A stretch of 11,817 bases of DNA from DATAYA01 sp036272815 (GTDB lineage: Bacteria; Pseudomonadota; Alphaproteobacteria; Acetobacterales; Acetobacteraceae). Positions 5,645-11,817 of this stretch are shown here, piece after piece (position 1 is the stretch's first letter; each line of letters opens with the position of its first letter). The position numbers and the translations under genes are program-made. Location of the stretch: the NCBI GenBank assembly GCA_036272815.1, contig DATAYA010000106.1:1-11817 (forward strand), given 5' to 3'. The notes beneath the pieces were generated by a model. The model saw nothing but the letters and a program-made list of their open reading frames with translations, was not told the DNA's origin and did no database searches.

Positions 5645-6361
5645 GTGCTCTACCGGGATGACGCGCTGATCGTGCTCGACAAGCCGTTCGGGCTGCCGGT
5701 GCAGGGCGGCCCTGGGATCACGCGGCATCTCGACGGGCTGCTCGACGCGCTCCGCTTCGATGCGCCGGACCGGCCGCGGCTGGTGCACCGGCTGGACCGC
5801 GATACCACCGGCGTGCTGGTGCTGGCGCGCACGCCGGGGAATGCGGCCCGGCTCGCGGCGCTGTTCCGCGAACGGGAGATGCGCAAGACCTACTGGGCGT
5901 TCGTCGCCGGCCGGCCGATGCCCGATGCCGGCCGCATCGACCTCCGGCTCGGCCGCATCAACGGCCCGCGCGGCGAGCGCAGCGCGCCCGACCCGGACGG
6001 CGTGCGCGCCGTCACCGACTACGTCACCCGCGATTTCGCCGGCCGTCGTTTCGCCTGGGCGGAGCTGTCGCCGCTCACCGGACGGACGCACCAGTTGCGC
6101 GCGCACTGCGCCGCGATCGGCACGCCGATTCTGGGCGACCGGAGCTATGGCATCGACACCGCGGCGGTGGACTCCGCCTATGCGCATCTGCATCTTCACG
6201 CCCGCGCGCTGGCGCTGCCGCATCCGGAGGGCGGCACGCTGGAGGTGGCCGCCGACCTGCCGCCGCACATGAAAGAGACCGCCCTTGCCCTTGGCTTCGC
6301 CGTCCCGGCCACCCCGCCGCCCCGCCGGCTCCGGCAGGCGTTGAGAGCGCGTCCCCAATGA
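5645..6361 (+). CDS. rluC: Catalytic domain of RluC/RluA-family 23S rRNA pseudouridine synthase
   Basis: RluA-family enzymes isomerise uridine to pseudouridine in rRNA; RluC modifies helices of 23S rRNA. This 238-residue part begins VLYRDDALIVLDKPFGLPVQGG. It holds the catalytic motif HRLDRDTTG at 48-56, with the nucleophile Asp at 51, and LSPLTGRTHQLRAHCAAIGTPILGDRSYG in the C-terminal half. The S4 domain lies in the same frame upstream, beyond a TAG at 5627. The GTG at 5645 is the first usable start after the TAG but has no clear ribosome site, so reinitiation would be inefficient. The C-terminus (RRLRQALRARPQ) runs through a 17-bp duplication and overlaps the AsmA start by 4 nt. Family identity is firm; RluC versus a paralogue is less so. 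Confidence 0.85.
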   Translation: MLYRDDALIVLDKPFGLPVQGGPGITRHLDGLLDALRFDAPDRPRLVHRLDRDTTGVLVLARTPGNAARLAALFREREMRKTYWAFVAGRPMPDAGRIDLRLGRINGPRGERSAPDPDGVRAVTDYVTRDFAGRRFAWAELSPLTGRTHQLRAHCAAIGTPILGDRSYGIDTAAVDSAYAHLHLHARALALPHPEGGTLEVAADLPPHMKETALALGFAVPATPPPRRLRQALRARPQ

Positions 6362-6373
6362 GAGCGCGTCCCC
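6342..6373 (+). repeat. 17-bp tandem duplication at the rluC/AsmA junction
   Basis: TGAGAGCGCGTCCCC occurs at 6342-6356 and again at 6359-6373. The first copy encodes LRARPQ at the end of rluC. The second contains the AsmA start, MRARPL. The rluC stop (6359-6361) and the AsmA ATG (6358-6360) lie at the copy boundary. With only one copy, the rluC frame would read straight into the AsmA frame. Confidence 0.85.
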
Positions 6374-8907
6374 TGGGGCCGCGACCCGAGCCGCCGCGTC
6401 GCCGCCGGCATTGGGGCCGTGCGCTGCTGCTGGTGCTGCTGGTCGTGATCCTGGTGCCGGTGGCGGCGGGTGCGATCCTGTACGCAACCGTCGATCCAAA
6501 CCTGCTGAAGCCGCGCATCGCGGCCGCGGTCGAGCGCGCGACCGGGCGGACGCTGACGCTGGCCGGCCCGATCGCATGGCAGCTCGCGCCCGAGCCGATG
6601 CTGACCGCCACCGATGTCGGGCTGTCCAATCCGCCCGGCGCCTCGCGGCCGCAGATGCTCACCGTGCGGTCGGTCGCGATCCGGATCGCGTGGCTGCCGC
6701 TGCTCTCGGGCGAGGTGCAGATCAGCGGGCTGCGCCTGATCGGGCCCGACATCCGGCTGGAACGCAGCGCGCAGGGCGTGCCGAACTGGGTGTTCACGCC
6801 GCAAGGCCGGCCGTCGGGCGCCGCCGCCTCAGCTCCTGCTCCGGCGCACAACGCCTCGGGGCTGGAGTTGCGGGCGATCAGCATCCTCGACGGGGTGCTC
6901 GGCTGGCGGCGGGCTTCGGGCGCGCTGGTGACGGTCCCGCTGCCCACGCTGCACGTCGCCATCACCGGGCCGGGCACCGCGCACGCCACGGGCTCGGGTC
7001 TCGCCATCGTCGCGGACGTCCCGGTGCGGATGGAGATGCAGGCCGGCGCCGGGGCCAAGGCGGGGCTTTGGCCGGCTTCGCTGACGCTCGCCGCGCCCGG
7101 CGCGCAGTTGCATGCGACGGCGCGCCTGCCGGCGCCGTGGCAGGTCGCGGGCGGCCGGGCCGATGTCTCTGTGACGGCGCCCGACCTCGCCGCCCTGCAT
7201 GAATGGGCCACGCTGCCGCCGCTGCACGATCTGCGGGCACAGGCGCAATTCACGCTGCAAACCGCGGATACTGCAACATTGGACGGGTTGCGCGTGCAGG
7301 CAGGTGCGGGCGATCTCGGCGCGACGGTGCCGGGGCTGCGCCTGGCCAGCCTCGACGTCGCGGCGCGCTCCACGACCGGGCCGATCGAAATTGTGGCGCA
7401 TGGCAGTCTCGGTGCCGTTCCGCTGTCAGTGCAGGGCAGCGTCGGGCCGCTGCCGGCGCTGCTGCCCGGGGCGCTGCGGCCGGCTTCGGTCGCACTCTCC
7501 GGCACCGCCGGGGCGGCCACGCTGGCGCTGAAGGGCAGCATCGCATCGCCCCGCGCGCTGACCGGCAAGGATCTCGCCTTCGTGGCCAACATCCCTGATC
7601 TTGCGGCATTCTCTCCGCGTCTTCCGGCCCTGAAGGGGGTCGCGCTGCATACCTGGATCGGCGATGCTCCGGGAGGCATCGCGCTGCACGACCTCGTGCT
7701 GACCGCGCCGGAGGGCGATCTCGAAGGCGACGCGACGGTCGGCCGTGCCGGCGTCCGGCCGGTGGTGCAGGCCACGCTGACCTCGCGGCGGCTGGATCTC
7801 GATGCGCTGCGCCGGGCGATGCCGCGACCTCCGGTTCGACCGCCGGCTCCCGCGCCGGCCGCGTCGCCGGCTGCCGCCCCGGCCCCGGCCCCGGCGGCCA
7901 AACCCGTGCCGCCCCCGCCGATGATCTCCGCCCGGCCGTTCGATCTCGCCCCGCTTCGCGCCGCGGACGCCGATCTGCGGCTGACCGTGGCGGCGCTGCG
8001 ACTGGGCGGCGCCGATCTGCGGGACGTCTCCGGCCATCTGCTCGATGTCGGCGGCAACCTGGCGGTGGCGCCATTCGCGGCGGTGCTGCCGGGCGGTCCG
8101 GTGGACGGCACGTTCACGCTCGACGCAAGCGTGCCCGACGCAAGCGTGCCCGACGCAAGCGCGCCCATCGCAAACGCGCCCAATGCAGGCGCGCCAAATG
8201 CAGGCGCGCCCAACGCAGGCGCATCGGGGCCGCCGATGGCGTTCACGCTGCACGCGCCGGCGCTGGCCCTCGGTCCCAGCTTGCAGGGTTTTGGTTTTGC
8301 CCCTGCAATCACCGGACCGGCGCGCCTCGATCTCGACCTGCACGGCACCGGCGCCTCGCCGCAGGCGATCGCCGCGAGTCTGCGGGGGGATGTCGGGCTG
8401 TCGATGGTCGATGGCGACATCTCCAACCAGTTGTTGCAGGCGGCACTCGGGGCGGCGTTGCATGACACGAAGCTGCCCGCGTCGCTCGGCGCCGGCCGCA
8501 CCCGGCTGCGCTGCGTGGCGCTGCGGCTCCGCGCCGATGGCGGGCGGGCCTCGGTGCGGACGTTCGCGATCGACACCAGCCGCGTCTCCATCACCGGCGG
8601 CGGCAGCGTCGACCTCGGCGCCGAGACGTTCGACCTGCATTTGCAGCCGCGCGTGCTGCTGGGCAGCGTCGATGCCGGCGCGCCGGTCGCCATCACCGGA
8701 CCGTGGCGCGCGCCGAAGATCGCCGAGCAGCGCGGCGCGAATGGCCGCGTGGCGCTCGTAATCGGCAATGGCCGCGGCGCGGATGTGTGCGGTCCGGCGC
8801 TGTCGGTCGCGCGGGGCGGCCAAGCCGGGCCGGTCCCGCCGCCGCGTCCGCAGGAGCATGGCATCCAGCCGGGCGACATCCTCCGCCTGCTGCGGCACCA
8901 CGGCTGA
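6358..8907 (+). CDS. AsmA-family envelope protein
   Basis: The 849-residue protein has an Arg-rich N-terminus (RRRRHWGR), one membrane segment (about 21-44) and then a long, probably periplasmic, domain. The segment following the anchor (DPNLLKPRIAAAVERATGRTLTLAGPIAWQLAPEPMLTATDVGLSN) is the AsmA N-terminal signature. The C-terminal part (RVSITGGGSVDLGAETFDLHLQPR...ITGPWRAPKI) is the matching AsmA C-terminal region. AsmA/TamB-like proteins bridge the periplasm and are linked to lipid transport and outer-membrane homeostasis. A Pro/Ala linker (about 491-520) and a seven-unit pentapeptide repeat (589-623) interrupt the beta-rich body. The ATG overlaps the rluC stop by 4 nt, and ATP12 begins 3 nt after its end. 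The family call is firm; the substrate is unknown. Confidence 0.9.
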   Translation: MRARPLGPRPEPPRRRRHWGRALLLVLLVVILVPVAAGAILYATVDPNLLKPRIAAAVERATGRTLTLAGPIAWQLAPEPMLTATDVGLSNPPGASRPQMLTVRSVAIRIAWLPLLSGEVQISGLRLIGPDIRLERSAQGVPNWVFTPQGRPSGAAASAPAPAHNASGLELRAISILDGVLGWRRASGALVTVPLPTLHVAITGPGTAHATGSGLAIVADVPVRMEMQAGAGAKAGLWPASLTLAAPGAQLHATARLPAPWQVAGGRADVSVTAPDLAALHEWATLPPLHDLRAQAQFTLQTADTATLDGLRVQAGAGDLGATVPGLRLASLDVAARSTTGPIEIVAHGSLGAVPLSVQGSVGPLPALLPGALRPASVALSGTAGAATLALKGSIASPRALTGKDLAFVANIPDLAAFSPRLPALKGVALHTWIGDAPGGIALHDLVLTAPEGDLEGDATVGRAGVRPVVQATLTSRRLDLDALRRAMPRPPVRPPAPAPAASPAAAPAPAPAAKPVPPPPMISARPFDLAPLRAADADLRLTVAALRLGGADLRDVSGHLLDVGGNLAVAPFAAVLPGGPVDGTFTLDASVPDASVPDASAPIANAPNAGAPNAGAPNAGASGPPMAFTLHAPALALGPSLQGFGFAPAITGPARLDLDLHGTGASPQAIAASLRGDVGLSMVDGDISNQLLQAALGAALHDTKLPASLGAGRTRLRCVALRLRADGGRASVRTFAIDTSRVSITGGGSVDLGAETFDLHLQPRVLLGSVDAGAPVAITGPWRAPKIAEQRGANGRVALVIGNGRGADVCGPALSVARGGQAGPVPPPRPQEHGIQPGDILRLLRHHG
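8122..8226 (+). repeat. Seven in-frame 15-bp repeats inside the AsmA gene
   Basis: Units start at 8122, 8137, 8152, 8167, 8182, 8197 and 8212 and encode DASVP, DASVP, DASAP, IANAP, NAGAP, NAGAP and NAGAS (residues 589-623). The first two units are identical (GACGCAAGCGTGCCC) and later units diverge. As the period is a multiple of three, copy number can change without loss of frame. They sit between beta-rich stretches and probably form a flexible linker or loop. Confidence 0.92.
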
Positions 8908-8910
8908 GCG

Positions 8911-9618
8911 ATGCAGCGTTTTTGGCAGCTTGCGACGGTCGGGGGCGGGCCGGAGGGCTTGCAGGTGCTGCTCGACGGCAAGCCGATCCGCCTGCCGGGA
9001 GGGGCGACGCTGCGCCTGGACCGGCCGGAACTGGCCGCGGCCATTGCCGCCGAGTGGCAGCGCGCCGGTGCCGCGCCCGGCGGCGAGATGAGTTTCTCCG
9101 ACGTGCCGCTCACCCGCCTCGCCGGCACCGCGCAGGAACGGATCGCCCCCGATCCGGCCGGCACGGTTGCGGCCCTGGCGCGCTATGGCGAGAGCGACCT
9201 GCTCTGCTATCGCGGCGAGGAGCCGGCAGCGCTGGCCGAGTGGCAGGCCCATGCGTGGCAGCCCTGGCTGGACTGGGCCGCGGCCGAACTCGGTGCGCCA
9301 CTGCGCGTCACGCGCGGGATCACCTTCGTCCCGCAGGACGAGGCGGCGCTGGCAGCGCTGCGGCGCGCGGTCGCGGCGGAGCCGCCGCTGGCACTGGCCG
9401 CCCTCGGCGTTGTGGTGCCGGCTTTGGGCAGCCTCGTGCTCGGGCTGGCGCTGGCCCGGCAGCGTCTCGCGGCCGCCGAGGCGCTGGCGCTGGCCAGCCT
9501 CGAGGAGGGCTTCCAGGAGGAAATCTGGGGCACCGACGCCGAGGCGCTGGCGCGCCGCGCCGCGATTGCGGGCGAGGTCGCGACGGCGGCCCGGCTGTTC
9601 GAGCTGGCACGGCGATGA
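8911..9618 (+). CDS. ATP12-family F1-ATPase assembly chaperone
   Basis: ATP12 binds the unassembled alpha subunit of F1-ATPase and aids assembly; the family occurs in mitochondria and Alphaproteobacteria. The 235 residues begin MQRFWQLATVGGGPEGLQVLLDGKPIRLPGG. MSFSDVPLTRLAGTAQERI (60-78) and RYGESDLLCYR (91-101) are family hallmarks, as are the C-terminal SLVLGLALA (174-182) and EEIWGTDAEA (203-212) segments. There is no targeting or membrane signal, so it acts in the cytoplasm. It starts 3 nt after the AsmA stop with a weak ribosome site and overlaps the acylphosphatase start by 4 nt (ATGA), indicating coupled translation. Identification is strong. Confidence 0.93.
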   Translation: MQRFWQLATVGGGPEGLQVLLDGKPIRLPGGATLRLDRPELAAAIAAEWQRAGAAPGGEMSFSDVPLTRLAGTAQERIAPDPAGTVAALARYGESDLLCYRGEEPAALAEWQAHAWQPWLDWAAAELGAPLRVTRGITFVPQDEAALAALRRAVAAEPPLALAALGVVVPALGSLVLGLALARQRLAAAEALALASLEEGFQEEIWGTDAEALARRAAIAGEVATAARLFELARR

Positions 9619-9890
9619 GGGCGAAGCGTCTGGTGATCCGGGGCCGGGTGCAGGGCGTTGGTTTCCGCGACTGGCTGGTCGCGGAGGCGACGCGGCTCGG
9701 CCTCGCCGGCTGGGCCCGCAACCGCGCCGACGGATCGGTGGAGACCCTGATCTACGGGGAGATGGATGCCGTGGAAGAACTGCAACGCGCCTGTCGGCGT
9801 GGCCCCCGCGGGGCGGCGGTGTCGGAGATCAATGAGGCGCTGGCCGAGCCGCCGCCGGATCCCGGCTTCCACAGGCTGCCGAGCCGATGA
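9615..9890 (+). CDS. acyP: Acylphosphatase
   Basis: Small enzyme hydrolysing acyl phosphates such as carbamoyl or 1,3-bisphosphoglyceryl phosphate. The 91-residue protein has the phosphate-binding loop GRVQGVGFR (10-18) with catalytic Arg18, and GWARNRADGSVE (32-43) with catalytic Asn36, matching the family in position and size. The ATG at 9615 overlaps the ATP12 stop by 4 nt. The frame is open much further upstream, but that part lies antisense to nothing and in a different frame from AsmA and ATP12 codons, so it is not coding. The final codons (CGA TGA) enter a 26-bp tandem repeat that leads into the SOUL gene. Confidence 0.95.
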   Translation: MRAKRLVIRGRVQGVGFRDWLVAEATRLGLAGWARNRADGSVETLIYGEMDAVEELQRACRRGPRGAAVSEINEALAEPPPDPGFHRLPSR

Positions 9891-9950
9891 CCGTGGTTCG
9901 GCGGGCCCGCCGATGACCGTCGTTCGGCGGCCCCGCCGATGAGTGTCGTC
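9883..9950 (+). repeat. 26-bp tandem repeat with overlapping mini-ORFs between acyP and the SOUL gene
   Basis: Units start at 9883, 9909 and 9935, each beginning GCCGATGA. The first two match at 24 of 26 bases and the third is divergent. The ATGA in each copy couples a stop to a start. The acyP TGA (9888-9890) overlaps ATG 9887, which encodes MTVVRRARR-stop (9887-9916). Its stop overlaps ATG 9913, which encodes MTVVRRPRR-stop (9913-9942). That stop overlaps ATG 9939, the start of the SOUL gene. Only about 48 nt separate the two real genes. No purine-rich ribosome site precedes the internal ATGs. Repeat and frames are certain; translation is not shown. Confidence 0.9.
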
Positions 9951-10532
9951 GGCCGGATCGGCGAACTGGCGGCGGCCGCGGGATCGGTCGCCGGATTGCG
10001 CGGATTTACCGAACAGCCCCGCTTCCGTCCGCTGGCACGGATCGGGCCGGTGCAGGTGCGGCATTACGGCGCGCGGATCGCCGCCGAGGTATCGCTGCCG
10101 GGTGAGGAGACCGCCGCGCGCGGCCGCGGTTTCCGGTTGCTGGCGGGCTACATCTTCGGCGCCAACCGCGGCCGGCGGCACATCGCGATGACCGCACCCG
10201 TGTCGCAGATGCGCGAGCCGGGTGAGACCGCCGCGTGGCGCATCCGCTTCTTCATGCCGGCGCAGGCAGTGCGGGAGAGCCTGCCACAGCCTGACGATCC
10301 GGCGGTGCGGATCGTCACCGTGCCGGCGCAGACGCTGGCGGTGCTGCGCTTCGCCGGGGTGCCGAGGCCCGCCGCCGTGGCGGCGGCGCGACAGGCATTG
10401 CTGGCGGCGCTGGCGTCGAGCGCCTGGGCGCCGGCGGGCGAGCCCGTCGCGTGGTTTTATGATCCACCCTGGACCATCCCGCGCCTACGGCGGAACGAGG
10501 TCGCCGTGCCGGTGGAGCGACGCGGGACGTAG
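9939..10532 (+). CDS. SOUL-family haem-binding protein
   Basis: SOUL/HBP proteins bind haem or related tetrapyrroles; bacterial roles are poorly defined. The 197 residues include RFRPLARIGPVQVRHYGARIAAEV (28-51) and GFRLLAGYIFGANRGRRHIAMTAPV (64-88). The family-defining end is FYDPPWTIPRLRRNEVAV (173-190). The first 20 residues are Ala-rich but not a convincing signal peptide, so a cytoplasmic location is likely though not certain. The ATG at 9939 is preceded by two duplicated stop/start units that couple it to acyP. It is the last gene of the plus-strand run and faces the minus-strand dehydrogenase across 58 bp. The domain call is strong; the ligand is inferred. Confidence 0.9.
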   Translation: MSVVGRIGELAAAAGSVAGLRGFTEQPRFRPLARIGPVQVRHYGARIAAEVSLPGEETAARGRGFRLLAGYIFGANRGRRHIAMTAPVSQMREPGETAAWRIRFFMPAQAVRESLPQPDDPAVRIVTVPAQTLAVLRFAGVPRPAAVAAARQALLAALASSAWAPAGEPVAWFYDPPWTIPRLRRNEVAVPVERRGT

Positions 10533-10590
10533 CGGCCGGCCGGCGAGCATCGGGCTTCGAGGACCGCGCCGACCCACGACGGATGACGGC
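10533..10590. other. Convergent intergenic gap
   Basis: The 58 bp separate the 3' ends of the SOUL gene and the minus-strand dehydrogenase. It starts with the loopless palindrome GCCGGCCGGC near 10534-10543. No stem-loop followed by a T run is visible on either strand, so I cannot place a bidirectional terminator. Confidence 0.5.
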
Positions 10591-11361
10591 CTATGGCATC
10601 GCCAGCCCGCCGTTCACCTCGATCATCTGTCCCGTGACATAGCCGCTCAGGCGCTCCGAACAAAGATAAAGGAACGCTCCGACGCACTCATCGGCTGCCC
10701 CGATCCGGCCCATCGGGATCATCCTGCGCACCGCCTCCTGCGCCTCGCGCGGCGTGGTCCGATCCTGCATCGGCGTCGCGATCACGCCGGGGGACACCGC
10801 GTTGACGCGGATGCCTTCCGGCGCCACTTCCTTCGCCAAGGCGCGGGTGAAGGTCGCAACGAACGCCTTGCTGGCGGCGTAGAGCGACGAACCGCCGCCG
10901 CCGCCGGTCCGAGCCGCGACAGAACTCAGATTGATGATGCCGCCCCCATGCCCCTGCGCCCGGAACTGACGCACGGCGGCTCGGCAGCCGGCAAACACCG
11001 GACGCATATTGAGCGCGACATGCTGATCGAACATCTCATCGGACGTTTCGGCAGCCGGGTGCCGCTCGATCAGGTCTCCGGCATTGTTGATCAGGATCGA
11101 CAGGCTTCCATACTGATCCACGATCTCCCGAATCAAGCGTTCGACCGTGCCGTGCTCGCGAATGTCGCCGTGCAGGAGGAATGCCTCTCCGCCTGCCGCG
11201 GCAATATCGCCTGCCACCGCCGCCGCGGCCGCCGCACTGCGGTGGTAGTGAACACCGACCCGCAGACCGGCCGCGGCCAAGCCGCGCGCCGCCGCCGCGC
11301 CGATGCCCTGGCTCGCGCCGGTGATCAGGCAAACCTTGTCGCGCAGGTCTTCGATGTGCAT
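10591..11361 (-). CDS. Short-chain dehydrogenase/reductase (SDR)
   Basis: NAD(P)(H)-dependent oxidoreductase of the classical SDR fold; the substrate is unknown. Counting from the ATG at 11361 (256 residues), the cofactor motif is TGASQGIG (14-21), followed by HYHRS (37-41), where an Arg after strand 2 hints at NADPH. NNAG lies at 91-94. The catalytic set is Asn117, Ser145, Tyr160 and Lys164 (YAASK). The C-terminal part has NAVSPGVIATPM and GYVTGQMIEVNGG, resembling FabG-type members. An in-frame ATG at 11388 would add nine residues, but GGGGAA sits 5 nt before ATG 11361 and the family N-terminus fits that start. The hydrolase gene lies 65 nt upstream on the same strand, so the two probably form an operon. 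Confidence 0.9.
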   Translation of the reverse strand: MHIEDLRDKVCLITGASQGIGAAAARGLAAAGLRVGVHYHRSAAAAAAVAGDIAAAGGEAFLLHGDIREHGTVERLIREIVDQYGSLSILINNAGDLIERHPAAETSDEMFDQHVALNMRPVFAGCRAAVRQFRAQGHGGGIINLSSVAARTGGGGGSSLYAASKAFVATFTRALAKEVAPEGIRVNAVSPGVIATPMQDRTTPREAQEAVRRMIPMGRIGAADECVGAFLYLCSERLSGYVTGQMIEVNGGLAMP

Positions 11362-11426
11362 GGCAATTCCCCGTTTGCAAGGCTGCATGGGCCGCGCGGC
11401 ACGCGAATGCCGGGTGCGCGGACCGG

Positions 11427-11817
11427 CTATTGCGCCACCGTCAAGAACGACATCACCGCCGCATGGAATGCGTCCGCCTCCTCAAGCTGAGGCGTATGGC
11501 CGGAGCGCTCCAGCACGACGAGCCGGCATTGCGGGATCCGCTCCTGCATGGCGGCGCCATGCTCGGGCGTGCGAACGCGATCATGTCGGCCCTGAACGAT
11601 CATCGTCGAAACCCGGATTGCGGCCAAGTTTTCGAAAGTACGGCTCCGCGCGTTAGATCCGGCAGCTTCGACCGCCGCCGCCTGGGACGCGCTCAGGGCG
11701 ATGCGGCGGAGACGATCCATCTCCGCGGGCGGCTGCGGCTGGTAGAAAAATCCTGCCACCACCGGAGCGATCGTCGCCTCGGTCCAGTCAGCCGCCGCTA
11801 AGGCGTCCGCCTTCGCC
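11427..11817 (-). CDS. Alpha/beta hydrolase, C-terminal part (cut by window edge)
   Basis: The frame is open to the window edge, so the 5' end with the nucleophile elbow is missing. The visible 130 residues include a cap-like stretch (FFYQPQPPAEMDRLRRIALSAS). The canonical C-terminal core follows: AIRVSTMIVQGRHDRVRTPEHG with the likely acid Asp, then CRLVVLERSGHTPQLEEADAFHAAVMSFL with the catalytic His in SGHTPQLEE. This spacing is typical of esterase, lactonase or meta-cleavage hydrolase relatives; which one cannot be told. It precedes the SDR gene in the same direction, suggesting a small catabolic or biosynthetic unit. A GTG at 11762 could act as a start, but it would omit most of the fold. 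Confidence 0.85.
   Translation of the reverse strand, partial: AKADALAAADWTEATIAPVVAGFFYQPQPPAEMDRLRRIALSASQAAAVEAAGSNARSRTFENLAAIRVSTMIVQGRHDRVRTPEHGAAMQERIPQCRLVVLERSGHTPQLEEADAFHAAVMSFLTVAQ

Larger units (their letters stand above)
5360..6361 (+). pseudogene. rluC: rluC interrupted by an in-frame amber codon
   Basis: The frame from 5360 to 6361 is continuous apart from a single TAG at 5627-5629 (codon 90 of 334). S4 domain, linker and catalytic domain are otherwise in the expected order and length, so no frameshift is involved. The stop falls in the linker at a position where relatives have a variable residue, so a one-base change from a sense codon explains it. The catalytic half shows no decay, which implies a recent mutation, a sequencing error, readthrough, or reinitiation at GTG 5645. 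Both halves are listed separately. Confidence 0.7.

Noticed and set aside
6075..9164. Open minus-strand frame of 1029 codons opposite AsmA
   Set aside because: It is antisense to a gene with clear AsmA motifs. Its Ser/Arg/Pro/Ala-rich composition is typical of shadow frames in very GC-rich DNA, and its repeat is just the antisense reading of the 15-bp repeat.
8703..9614. Possible long N-terminal extension of acylphosphatase
   Set aside because: The frame is open by GC bias only. It overlaps AsmA and ATP12 in another frame, and acylphosphatase is about 90 residues.
10534..10543. GCCGGCCGGC as a convergent terminator
   Set aside because: It is a palindrome without a loop and has no T run on either side.
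11362..11388. Upstream ATG start for the dehydrogenase
   Set aside because: ATG 11361 has GGGGAA at a good distance and gives the usual short lead into the cofactor motif; the extension (MQPCKRGIA) has no family support.

Overview
The window looks like core chromosome of a very GC-rich alphaproteobacterium, probably Rhodospirillales and perhaps Acetobacteraceae. The support is the gene order adk / rpsM-rpsK-rpoA-rplQ, an ATP12-type F1-ATPase assembly chaperone (a family of Alphaproteobacteria and mitochondria), the extragenic palindrome GCCCGGATCAAGTCCGGGC common in alphaproteobacterial genomes, and a TTGACG/TATAAG promoter. The family-level placement is inference.

Layout. (1) 1-1384: adk, starting at TTG behind a threefold 17-bp tandem repeat, then a sulfotransferase-like gene overlapping the adk stop. 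That gene is unusual cargo between adk and rpsM. (2) 1395-3861: a clear sigma-70 promoter, a structured leader, then rpsM, rpsK, rpoA and rplQ (the end of the ribosomal alpha operon), with a GNRA-capped hairpin between rpsK and rpoA. (3) 3862-4031: an intergenic block with a C(UUCG)G hairpin, the alphaproteobacterial palindrome and a 15-bp tandem duplication. (4) 4032-10532: a tightly packed plus-strand run of rarA, an RluC-type pseudouridine synthase interrupted by an in-frame TAG, an AsmA-family envelope protein, ATP12, acylphosphatase and a SOUL haem-binding protein. Most of these genes overlap by 4 nt or nearly touch, so they are probably co-transcribed and translationally coupled. (5) 10591-11817, minus strand: a short-chain dehydrogenase preceded by an alpha/beta hydrolase cut by the window edge. 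These converge on the SOUL gene and look like a separate accessory metabolic unit.

The most unusual pattern is at gene junctions. Three stop/start junctions (upstream gene/adk, rluC/asmA, acyP/SOUL) carry short tandem duplications with periods 17, 17 and 26 bp. All three periods equal 2 modulo 3, which is exactly the spacing at which the start codon in one copy of an NTGA overlap is in frame with the stop in the next copy. At two junctions this makes a relay of overlapping 6- or 9-codon mini-ORFs linking the flanking genes. I see no defence system, CRISPR array, insertion sequence, tRNA or rRNA in the window.
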